Below are positions 1 through 5,182 of a stretch of 5,182 bases of DNA, one piece after another. Location: NCBI GenBank assembly GCA_900549805.1, contig URPV01000068.1, positions 1 to 5,182 on the forward strand. The letters are read 5' to 3'. Origin of the DNA: an uncultured Veillonella sp. GTDB lineage: Bacteria; Bacillota; Negativicutes; Veillonellales; Veillonellaceae. A program made the translations under genes and the position numbers. The notes below the pieces were generated by a model that worked only from the letters and a program-made list of their open reading frames with translations, had not been told where the DNA came from and made no database searches. Position 1 is the first letter of the stretch. Each line of letters begins with the position of its first letter.

Positions 1-4
1 AAAT

Positions 5-9
5 GGAGG
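5..9 (+). promoter_or_regulatory. Ribosome binding site of jag
   Basis: GGAGG lies four bases before the ATG at 14. It is a strong match to the Shine-Dalgarno consensus, slightly closer to the start than usual, and it supports that ATG as the true start. No promoter for jag is visible in the few bases available, so transcription most likely enters from genes left of the window. Confidence 0.8.
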
Positions 10-13
10 TCCT

Positions 14-709
14 ATGGAATGTGTAGAGATTTCTGCTAAAACTGTAGAAGCTGCTTTGGAAACGTTCAAAGAAAAGGGCTATACCTTAACATCTTATGAG
101 GTGTTACAGGAGCCTAAATCGGGTTTTCTCGGTTTTGGCCGTAAGCTAGCTATCGTTCGTGCCTATTATGAAGAGGTTCCCTCTCCTGAAAGTCCTTCTG
201 AAAATGAATTGGAAAACCAAGAGAGCCCTTCTAAGAATCGGCAAATCCAAGAAGAAGTCGCTCAAAAGGGGTTGACCTTCCTTCAAGATTTATTTGCTAA
301 GATGAATATTGATGTAACAGTTACTATGACGGTAAAATCTAAGGTTATTTATTATCAAGTTGAGGGCCAAGAAGAAATTGGTGTCTTAATCGGTAAGCAT
401 GGACAAACCTTAGATGCTATTCAGTATTTAACTAGCTTAGTAGCGACTAAAGAACATCACGGCCTTAATCGTTACCACATCGTGGTAGATGTGGAAAACT
501 ACCGAGATCGTCGAGCAGATACCTTGAAGGCTTTGGCTAAACGAATGGCTGAAAAGGCTAAGTATGATCGACAAAAGGTTCGTCTAGAACCTATGTCTGC
601 TATGGAACGCAAGGTTATTCATATGGCCTTGGCTAAGGAAGAAGGTATTATTACCGATAGTGAAGGGCAAGAACCCTTCCGCTATGTAACCATTTCTTAT
701 AAGGCTTAA
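14..709 (+). CDS. jag: RNA-binding protein Jag/KhpB (EloR family)
   Basis: This 231-residue protein has the three-part Jag architecture. Residues 1-53 form the Jag_N domain with the conserved GFLGFG at 37-42. Residues about 54-80 are an acidic, Ser/Pro-rich linker with a small internal repeat (ESPSEN, ESPSKN). A KH domain follows at about 81-160 with its GxxG loop as GKHG at 127-130, then an R3H domain at about 165-230 with the R-x3-H signature at R199 and H203. Family knowledge: KhpB pairs with KhpA as a cytoplasmic RNA chaperone and affects cell elongation and division in Gram-positive bacteria; the gene usually follows yidC. There is no signal peptide or membrane segment. Length is near that of the Bacillus homologue and shorter than the streptococcal ones, mainly because the linker is short. 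The terminator just downstream makes it the probable last gene of its transcript. RNA targets cannot be read from the sequence. Confidence 0.95.
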   Translation: MECVEISAKTVEAALETFKEKGYTLTSYEVLQEPKSGFLGFGRKLAIVRAYYEEVPSPESPSENELENQESPSKNRQIQEEVAQKGLTFLQDLFAKMNIDVTVTMTVKSKVIYYQVEGQEEIGVLIGKHGQTLDAIQYLTSLVATKEHHGLNRYHIVVDVENYRDRRADTLKALAKRMAEKAKYDRQKVRLEPMSAMERKVIHMALAKEEGIITDSEGQEPFRYVTISYKA

Positions 710-745
710 ATCCTTATGTAAAAGTTATCCGTAGATTATAAAAAT

Positions 746-790
746 AGAGTTCCTAGAGTATCACAATGATATTCTGGGGACTCTTTTTTT
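746..790 (+). terminator. Intrinsic terminator after jag
   Basis: A 17-base arm (746-762) pairs along its whole length with 768-784, using three G-U wobbles, around a five-base loop ACAAT. A run of T (784-790) follows directly. It lies 36 bases after the jag stop and separates jag from mnmE. An A-rich stretch before the stem (741-744) gives a short U run on the opposite strand, so weak termination of antisense transcripts is possible. Confidence 0.93.
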
Positions 791-808
791 ATGACTACTG
801 TTAGCTAG

Positions 809-839
809 TTAGTAAAAATAATAGATTTTATTATATAAT
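809..839 (+). promoter_or_regulatory. Candidate promoter of mnmE-mnmG-rsmG
   Basis: A perfect -10 hexamer TATAAT lies at 834-839, after the jag terminator and 74 bases before the mnmE ATG. The -35 is poor: TTAGTA at 809-814 with a 19-base spacer, or AGTAAA at 811-816 with 17. Transcription would begin near 846 and give a leader of about 68 bases. A new promoter is expected here because the upstream transcript is terminated, but the weak -35 in AT-rich DNA limits certainty about its exact position. Confidence 0.5.
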
Positions 840-856
840 AAAGGATAGATTTTATT
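821..856 (+). repeat. 12-base direct repeat flanking the mnmE -10 box
   Basis: ATAGATTTTATT occurs exactly at 821-832 and again at 845-856, 24 bases apart start to start. The candidate -10 box (834-839) lies in the 12 bases between them. The copies could be tandem binding sites for a regulator or a chance result of AT-rich sequence. No known operator is recognised. Confidence 0.7.
827..842. repeat. 16-base perfect palindrome over the -10 box
   Basis: TTTATTATATAATAAA is a perfect inverted repeat centred between 834 and 835. It contains the TATAAT of the candidate mnmE promoter and, by symmetry, a TATAAT on the opposite strand (830-835). It is made only of A and T, so part of the symmetry may be compositional. 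Confidence 0.65.
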
Positions 857-882
857 GATGTATACGGGTTAGTGAAAGTAGC

Positions 883-905
883 CCTTATATGCTTGTTATA
901 TAAGG
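883..905 (+). promoter_or_regulatory. Hairpin covering the mnmE ribosome binding site
   Basis: CCTTATAT (883-890) is exactly complementary to ATATAAGG (898-905) across a seven-base loop. The 3' arm holds the first four bases of the Shine-Dalgarno AAGGAG (902-907), so the folded leader would hide part of the ribosome binding site. The pairing is seen directly; any control of translation is inferred. The stem is mostly A-U and would be of modest stability. Confidence 0.4.
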
Positions 906-907
906 AG
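902..907 (+). promoter_or_regulatory. Ribosome binding site that sets the mnmE start
   Basis: AAGGAG sits six bases before the ATG at 914, which is ideal spacing. The same reading frame stays open upstream to a GTG at 872, but no comparable site precedes that codon. This site therefore decides in favour of the ATG at 914. Confidence 0.88.
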
Positions 908-913
908 ATTACT

Positions 914-2299
914 ATGTATATTGATGATACCATCGCAGCCATCGCTACGCCTCCTGGTATTGGCGGTGTGAGCATTATTCGGGTTAGTGGTAAGGATGCC
1001 TTTTCCCTTGTGGATTCTAATTTTCAATCGGCCGGTAGCTTGCCTCTAAAAGAGAGACCTAATAAAACTGTACAGTATGGACATATTATAAATCCTAAGA
1101 CGGGAGATACCTTGGATGAGGTTATTCTCCTCCTCATGCAAGGTCCCCATTCCTATACGGCTGAGGATGTAGTGGAAATTCAATGCCATGGTGGCATTGT
1201 ATCCACTCGCGCTATTCTTACCCTTCTTACTTCCTTGGGTATACGTCTTGCAGAGCCTGGTGAATTTACTAAACGAGCCTTTATGAATGGCCGTATCGAT
1301 TTGACTCAAGCAGAGGCTATCATCGATATTATTGAGGCTAAAACAGAAGATTCTCTATCCCTTGCTGTTAAGCAATTGGATGGAACCGTTTCTTCCTTTG
1401 TAAAAGACTTACGGGAAAATTTGATTTCTATGATTGCCCATTTGGAGGTAACCATAGATTATCCAGAAGAAGATATTGAAGAAGTGTCCTCCCAAGAAGT
1501 GGATCAGCAGTTACAACCTATTGTAAGGCAAATGGATCAACTTTTGTCTACGGCTAATACAGGTCGCCTCATTCGGGATGGTATTTCTGCAGTTATTGTA
1601 GGACGACCAAATGCAGGTAAGTCTTCCTTGATGAATGCTCTCTTGCGGGAAAATCGGGCTATTGTAACGGATATTCCAGGGACGACTCGCGATTCTATCG
1701 AAGAATATATGAATATTGAAGGTATATCCCTTCGGTTAGTAGATACAGCTGGCTTGCGGCAGACTGATGATCAGGTAGAAGCTATTGGCGTACAAAAGGC
1801 TAGAGAATATGCGGATAAGGCGGATATAATTCTCTGCGTTATCGATGCTTCTAAGGAGCTTTCAGAGGAAGAAAAGGATATCCTCCAAGATGTGAGTGGC
1901 AAGCATACTATCGTCCTGCTTAATAAGTCTGATTTGGGCAGCGTGGTGATCCCTCCTATGATTCAAGAATTAGGAGAATTCGTGGCTGTAGAGCCTATTT
2001 CTGCGGCTCAAGGCCAAGGGTCGAGTGTCGTTAGTAAATGGGTGAAAGATTTAGTGTATGGCGGGCAGGTATCTGCTGATCATTCTGCTATCTTATCCAA
2101 TGTACGGCATATTTCCCTGATGAAAGAGGCAAAGGCCTATTTAGATCAAGCTGAGGAAAATATATCCTTAGGTATGCCTATTGATTTTATCGCTACGGAC
2201 CTCCGGTCAGCCTGGGAGGCCTTAGGGCAGATTACAGGAGATTCCTTGCGAGAATCCATGGTAGATGAACTATTCTCCCGTTTCTGTTTAGGAAAATAA
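914..2299 (+). CDS. mnmE: tRNA uridine-5-carboxymethylaminomethyl modification GTPase MnmE
   Basis: This 461-residue protein has the usual MnmE length and is intact. The N-terminal folate-binding domain (about 1-120) begins DTIAAIATPPG. A helical domain (about 121-215 and 385-461) brackets the G domain. G motifs are all present: P-loop GRPNAGKS at 230-237, with N233 at the potassium-binding position; the G2 region PGTTRD at 255-260; DTAG at 277-280; NKSD at 337-340; and SA at 363-364. E289 matches the catalytic glutamate of the E. coli enzyme. The C terminus is FCLGK, with the functionally essential cysteine at 458. Family knowledge: MnmE with MnmG uses GTP, methylene-tetrahydrofolate, FAD, NADH and glycine or ammonium to build (carboxymethyl)aminomethyl groups at C5 of U34 in tRNAs reading two-codon sets ending in A or G. 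The start at 914 is chosen for its ribosome binding site and fit to the family; a GTG at 872 would add 14 unlikely residues. Its partner mnmG follows. Confidence 0.97.
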   Translation: MYIDDTIAAIATPPGIGGVSIIRVSGKDAFSLVDSNFQSAGSLPLKERPNKTVQYGHIINPKTGDTLDEVILLLMQGPHSYTAEDVVEIQCHGGIVSTRAILTLLTSLGIRLAEPGEFTKRAFMNGRIDLTQAEAIIDIIEAKTEDSLSLAVKQLDGTVSSFVKDLRENLISMIAHLEVTIDYPEEDIEEVSSQEVDQQLQPIVRQMDQLLSTANTGRLIRDGISAVIVGRPNAGKSSLMNALLRENRAIVTDIPGTTRDSIEEYMNIEGISLRLVDTAGLRQTDDQVEAIGVQKAREYADKADIILCVIDASKELSEEEKDILQDVSGKHTIVLLNKSDLGSVVIPPMIQELGEFVAVEPISAAQGQGSSVVSKWVKDLVYGGQVSADHSAILSNVRHISLMKEAKAYLDQAEENISLGMPIDFIATDLRSAWEALGQITGDSLRESMVDELFSRFCLGK

Positions 2300-2433
2300 G
2301 AGACTGATAAAAAATACTAACAAAGGGATTAGTAAGTAGTCATCTTTATTAGTAATGTAAATATGAAATAATAGTACACTTAGTGTAAATTAAGTGGTTA
2401 ACTATAAACTAATATAATGAGTAAGGAATATAT
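2300..2433 (+). other. AT-rich gap between mnmE and mnmG
   Basis: These 134 bases hold no gene and no stem followed by a T run, so mnmE transcription may continue into mnmG. Small symmetric elements are visible: TACTAA (2315-2320) opposite TTAGTA (2329-2334), a second TTAGTA (2349-2354), and TACACT-T-AGTGTA (2375-2387). A TATAAT at 2413-2418, with a weak TTAAGT at 2390-2395 and a 17-base spacer, could be an internal promoter, but its transcript would start near 2425, inside the ribosome binding site. None of these resembles a known operator. Confidence 0.5.
2390..2418 (+). promoter_or_regulatory. Weak candidate promoter before mnmG
   Basis: TATAAT (2413-2418) is a perfect -10 with TTAAGT (2390-2395) 17 bases upstream, matching three of six -35 positions. 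The predicted start near 2425 would leave a leader of only about nine bases and cut the Shine-Dalgarno site TAAGGA (2422-2427). It may be a chance match in AT-rich DNA. Confidence 0.22.
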
Positions 2434-4308
2434 ATGTATATAGTAGATTCTTATGATGTAATCGTCATCGGTGGTGGCCATGCTGGCTGTGAAGCTGCCC
2501 TTGCTGCAGCTCGTATGGGCCAACGAACCCTCATGGTTACCCTTAATTTGGACAATATAGCCCTCATGCCATGTAACCCTGCAGTAGGCGGGCCTGGTAA
2601 GAGCCATCTTGTCTTTGAACTGGATGCTCTGGGTGGACAAATGGGTATTAATGCAGATGCAACAGCCATTCAGATGCGTATGCTCAATTTGGCCAAGGGT
2701 CCTGCTGTTCATTCGTTACGGGCCCAATCGGATAAGTTTGAATACCAATATTTGATGAAACGGACCTTAGAAAACCAAGAAAATTTGGATGTTAAACAAA
2801 TTATGGTTAACCAACTCTTGGTAGAAGATGGTAAGGTTACAGGGATTGTCACAGAATTAGGGGAAGTTTATCAAGCTAAGGCAGTAGTTCTTTGTACGGG
2901 GACTTATCTTAAGGGAAAAATTCTTATTGGTGATTATTCCTATTCTGGTGGTCCAAATGGTCAGCGGACAGCAGAATGCCTATCTCAATCTTTATTGGAT
3001 CATGGCATTGAACTTATGCGTTTTAAGACCGGAACACCAGCTCGCGTAGATAAGCGAAGCCTTCATCCTGAAAGAATGGAAGTCCAAGAAGGTGACCCAC
3101 AACATAGGGCCTTTTCATTTATGTCAGAATGGACAGATCGCAATAAGACCGTTTGTCATCTAACCTATACCAATGAAAAGACTCATGAAATTATACGGGC
3201 TAATATCCATAGAGCTCCTATGTACAATGGCATGGTAGAGGGTGTGGGCCCTCGTTACTGCCCTTCCATTGAAGATAAGGTAGTCCGTTTTGCTGATAAG
3301 TCTCGCCATCAACTCTTTGTGGAACCAGAAGGCTTAGGAACTAATGAGATGTATGTACAAGGGATGTCTACCTCCCTTCCTATGGATGTGCAATATGCCT
3401 TTCTCCGTACCATTCCAGGCCTAGAAGATGTGGAAATTATGCGGCCTGCCTATGCTATTGAGTATGATTGTTTAAATCCGACACAATTAACGCCTGCTTT
3501 AGGTGTTAAGCATATTAAGGGCCTCTATTCAGCAGGTCAAGCTAACGGCACCTCTGGCTATGAAGAAGCAGCGGCACAAGGTCTTATGGCAGGTATTAAT
3601 GCTGCTCTTTACCTACAAGGAAAGGAGCCATTTATCCTAGAACGATCAGAAGCCTATATTGGGGTTCTCATCGATGACTTGGTAACTAAAGGTACGAAGG
3701 AACCATACCGGATGATGACCTCCCGGTCTGAATACCGCCCCCTCCTCCGTCAGGATAATGCGGATTTGCGTCTGACAGAAAAGGGCCGCGCTATTGGTCT
3801 CGTATCTGATCAACGGTGGGAAAAATTCCAGGCCAAAAAAACAGCTATGGAAGGGGCTATGGAAGTCTTGAAAAACACGCCAATTAACCCTACTCAAGAA
3901 ACGCAAAAAATCTTGGAAAAGCTTAATACACCGACAATTAAGACGGGAATTAGGGCCTTCGATTTAGTTAAGCGGGTGGAATTAGATTATGTTAAGGTGG
4001 CCGAAGCCTTTGGTCTTCCTCGCTTTAGCCCTGATGTAGAAGAAGAGGTCAATATTTCTATTACCTACGAAGGGTATGTAAAGAAACAATTGGACCAAGT
4101 GGAAAAGGTGCGAAAATTGGAGGGCAAAATATTGCCTGAAGAATGGGATTATACAGAAATTAAGGGAATTACCTTGGAAGCTCAACAAAAACTCAATCAA
4201 ATTCGTCCCCGGTCTATTGGGCAGGCCTCTCGTATTTCTGGTGTATCCCCAGCGGATATATCCGTCTTGTTAATACAATTGGAACACTATAATAGGACAA
4301 AGGGGTAA
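2434..4308 (+). CDS. mnmG: tRNA uridine-5-carboxymethylaminomethyl modification enzyme MnmG (GidA)
   Basis: This 624-residue protein is full length for the family. The Rossmann FAD motif is GGGHAG at 13-18. The conserved active-site cysteines are present: C47 in MPCNPAVGG (45-53) and C276 in GPRYCPSIEDK (272-282), the first GidA signature. The second signature runs from AGQANG at 367-372 through GYEEAAAQG (375-383) to NA at 389-390. The C-terminal helical region that contacts MnmE carries YEGYVKKQ (545-552) and RPRSIGQASRISG (591-603). MnmG is the FAD- and NADH-dependent partner of MnmE in the cytoplasmic complex that modifies tRNA U34. TAAGGA at 2422-2427, six bases before the ATG, supports the start, and the FAD motif begins at the expected distance. 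In the motif after C47 the protein has GKSHLVFELD, where many relatives have a glycine for S57 and a basic residue for F61; this is probably lineage variation. rsmG follows after 7 bases. Confidence 0.97.
   Translation: MYIVDSYDVIVIGGGHAGCEAALAAARMGQRTLMVTLNLDNIALMPCNPAVGGPGKSHLVFELDALGGQMGINADATAIQMRMLNLAKGPAVHSLRAQSDKFEYQYLMKRTLENQENLDVKQIMVNQLLVEDGKVTGIVTELGEVYQAKAVVLCTGTYLKGKILIGDYSYSGGPNGQRTAECLSQSLLDHGIELMRFKTGTPARVDKRSLHPERMEVQEGDPQHRAFSFMSEWTDRNKTVCHLTYTNEKTHEIIRANIHRAPMYNGMVEGVGPRYCPSIEDKVVRFADKSRHQLFVEPEGLGTNEMYVQGMSTSLPMDVQYAFLRTIPGLEDVEIMRPAYAIEYDCLNPTQLTPALGVKHIKGLYSAGQANGTSGYEEAAAQGLMAGINAALYLQGKEPFILERSEAYIGVLIDDLVTKGTKEPYRMMTSRSEYRPLLRQDNADLRLTEKGRAIGLVSDQRWEKFQAKKTAMEGAMEVLKNTPINPTQETQKILEKLNTPTIKTGIRAFDLVKRVELDYVKVAEAFGLPRFSPDVEEEVNISITYEGYVKKQLDQVEKVRKLEGKILPEEWDYTEIKGITLEAQQKLNQIRPRSIGQASRISGVSPADISVLLIQLEHYNRTKG
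4301..4305 (+). promoter_or_regulatory. Ribosome binding site of rsmG, overlapping the end of mnmG
   Basis: AGGGG, in the longer stretch AAAGGGG, ends immediately before the mnmG stop codon (4306-4308) and lies ten bases before the rsmG ATG at 4316. Because the site is inside the last mnmG codons, ribosomes finishing mnmG could promote initiation on rsmG. Translational coupling is inferred from the layout. Confidence 0.7.
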
Positions 4309-4315
4309 GCTATAG

Positions 4316-5068
4316 ATGAGTAAATATGAAGATGTGGTCATCGCTGATCAAGATACCTTTATAGCTGATTTTAAGGAGCAAATGGAAACATTTGGTTTAC
4401 CTATAAATGACCAGCAATGCAACGACTTTTATAGCTACTATGTGGCCCTTATAGAGGCTAATAGATATATGAATTTGACTGGCATTGTGGACATGCATGA
4501 GGTGATTATTAAGCACTTCATTGATTCCTTGTCTGCCTATGACCCTAGGTATATTCAGGATGGGGCTAGCCTAATTGACGTGGGGACAGGTGCTGGATTC
4601 CCTGGGCTTCCTTTGGCTATTTATAATAGGTCCCTAAAGGTTACTCTTTTTGACTCCCTTCAAAAACGCCTCAATTTTCTTCAGTCTGTGGTAGATCAGT
4701 TAGGGTTGGATAATGTACTAACCCTTCATGGACGGGCGGAAGACTTGGCCCATAAATCTGATTACAGAGAAACCTATGATGTGGCAACAAGTCGGGCCGT
4801 AGCTCGCCTCCCTATCCTTTTGGAATGGACCCTTCCCTATGTGAAAGAAAATGGCTATGTTATAGCCCTAAAGGGGGCGGCCTATGATGATGAAATTAAG
4901 GAAGCTAAGCATGCCTTAGAAGTTTTGTGCGCTAATCTAGATAAGAGTCAGCCTATTAAGTTACCTGGCCTAGACGATAAGCGTGCTGTCTTATATATCA
5001 AAAATTATAAGGCCTGTCCTAAAAAGTATCCTAGAAAGCCAAAGGAAATTAAGGATAGACCTCTATAA
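4316..5068 (+). CDS. rsmG: 16S rRNA (guanine527-N7)-methyltransferase RsmG (GidB)
   Basis: RsmG uses S-adenosylmethionine to methylate N7 of G527 (E. coli numbering) in the 530 loop of 16S rRNA; loss of the enzyme gives low-level streptomycin resistance in several bacteria. The 250-residue protein is slightly longer than most Bacillota homologues. It shows the family pattern in order: NLT at 53-55, H67-F-x-DS at 67-71, the SAM-binding glycine loop DVGTGAGFPG at 88-97, D113 at the end of the next strand, GRAED at 139-143, SRAVA at 159-163, and LKG at 185-187. The basic C-terminal tail with KKYPRKP (236-242) and a final PL is typical of Gram-positive RsmG. The start at 4316 is supported by a ribosome binding site and by the fit of the N terminus; the first ten or so residues are poorly conserved. 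It is probably cotranscribed with mnmG, 7 bases upstream, and is the last gene before a strong terminator. Confidence 0.96.
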   Translation: MSKYEDVVIADQDTFIADFKEQMETFGLPINDQQCNDFYSYYVALIEANRYMNLTGIVDMHEVIIKHFIDSLSAYDPRYIQDGASLIDVGTGAGFPGLPLAIYNRSLKVTLFDSLQKRLNFLQSVVDQLGLDNVLTLHGRAEDLAHKSDYRETYDVATSRAVARLPILLEWTLPYVKENGYVIALKGAAYDDEIKEAKHALEVLCANLDKSQPIKLPGLDDKRAVLYIKNYKACPKKYPRKPKEIKDRPL

Positions 5069-5084
5069 AAGACTAATGAATTAT

Positions 5085-5121
5085 AAAATAGTCCCTAAGA
5101 TATCTTAGGGACTATTTTTTT
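5085..5121 (+). terminator. Intrinsic terminator after rsmG
   Basis: Bases 5085-5099 pair perfectly with 5104-5118, giving a 15-base-pair stem with loop ATAT, and the T run extends from 5115 to 5121. As DNA, 5085-5118 is a perfect 34-base palindrome. It begins 17 bases after the rsmG stop and closes the mnmE-mnmG-rsmG unit. The A run at 5085-5088 gives only a short U run on the other strand, so it points mainly rightward. Confidence 0.95.
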
Positions 5122-5182
5122 GAATGAAGAGAAATAGTCTATATTGGAATAAATAACAAATTTAAATTGTAAATATACAATA
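5122..5182. other. AT-rich right edge with a short inverted repeat
   Basis: These 61 bases follow the terminator and hold no gene. ATTGTA (5166-5171) and TACAAT (5176-5181) form a perfect inverted repeat around AATA, ending one base before the window edge. The right arm TACAAT is also one base away from a -10 hexamer, though no good -35 stands at the right distance. It may belong to the control region of the next gene, whose identity cannot be seen here. Confidence 0.4.

Noticed and set aside
725..733. TTATCCGTA, resembling a DnaA box, in a region often close to oriC
   Set aside because: It differs at two positions from TTATCCACA, stands alone, and overlaps no AT-rich unwinding region with further boxes, so it does not support an origin here.
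872..913. In-frame GTG at 872 that would extend MnmE by 14 residues
   Set aside because: There is no good ribosome binding site before it, the extra residues do not resemble the family, and AAGGAG with ideal spacing serves the ATG at 914.
1046..1309. Reverse-strand open reading frame inside mnmE
   Set aside because: It lies wholly within a well-supported gene, and its translation shows no recognisable domain.
2302..2341. Possible terminator after mnmE (GACT...AGTC with inner TACTAA/TTAGTA)
   Set aside because: The stem is short, AT-rich and broken by a large unequal internal loop, and no T run follows.
2398..2712. Reverse-strand open reading frame over the mnmG start region
   Set aside because: It is antisense to the conserved FAD-binding region of mnmG and has no recognisable domain; it is a shadow of the real gene.
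3646..4200. Two reverse-strand open reading frames inside mnmG (3646-3906 and 3982-4200)
   Set aside because: Both overlap conserved mnmG coding sequence and their translations resemble no family I know.
4267..4293. Possible internal promoter at the end of mnmG (TTGTTA, TATAAT at 4288-4293) for rsmG
   Set aside because: The spacer is only 15 bases and the transcript would begin at the rsmG ribosome binding site. A chance match in coding sequence is more likely.

Overview
The window is a housekeeping stretch of a low-GC bacterial chromosome with four complete genes, all on the + strand: jag (khpB), mnmE, mnmG and rsmG. Gene order and protein features point to the Bacillota. The wording of MnmE and MnmG, for example the MnmE start MYIDDTIAAIATPPG and the MnmG stretch MPCNPAVGGPGKSHLV, suggests the Negativicutes, probably a Veillonella relative. 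That placement is from memory of the families, not from a search. In many bacteria this block follows rpmH-rnpA-yidC and lies near the replication origin; those neighbours are outside the window.

Layout: jag (14-709) has only its ribosome binding site upstream in the window and is probably the last gene of a transcript entering from the left. A strong intrinsic terminator (746-790) closes it. A 123-base AT-rich stretch (791-913) then carries a candidate promoter, a direct repeat and a palindrome around its -10 box, and a small hairpin that covers the mnmE ribosome binding site. mnmE (914-2299) and mnmG (2434-4308) are separated by 134 AT-rich bases with no recognisable terminator. rsmG (4316-5068) starts 7 bases after the mnmG stop, with its ribosome binding site overlapping the mnmG end. 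A second strong terminator (5085-5121) ends the unit, and 61 AT-rich bases leading to an unseen next gene close the window.

How the genes work together: MnmE and MnmG form the complex that modifies the wobble uridine (U34) of certain tRNAs. RsmG methylates a guanosine in the decoding region of 16S rRNA. Jag is an RNA-binding protein usually linked to YidC and to cell-envelope growth. The theme is translation fidelity and RNA biology.

I found no mobile element, CRISPR array, tRNA, rRNA or previously undescribed gene system. All four proteins look intact, with their key motifs present. The points worth a second look are in the non-coding DNA: the structured leader of mnmE, the repeat and palindrome over its candidate promoter, and the resemblance between the two terminators.
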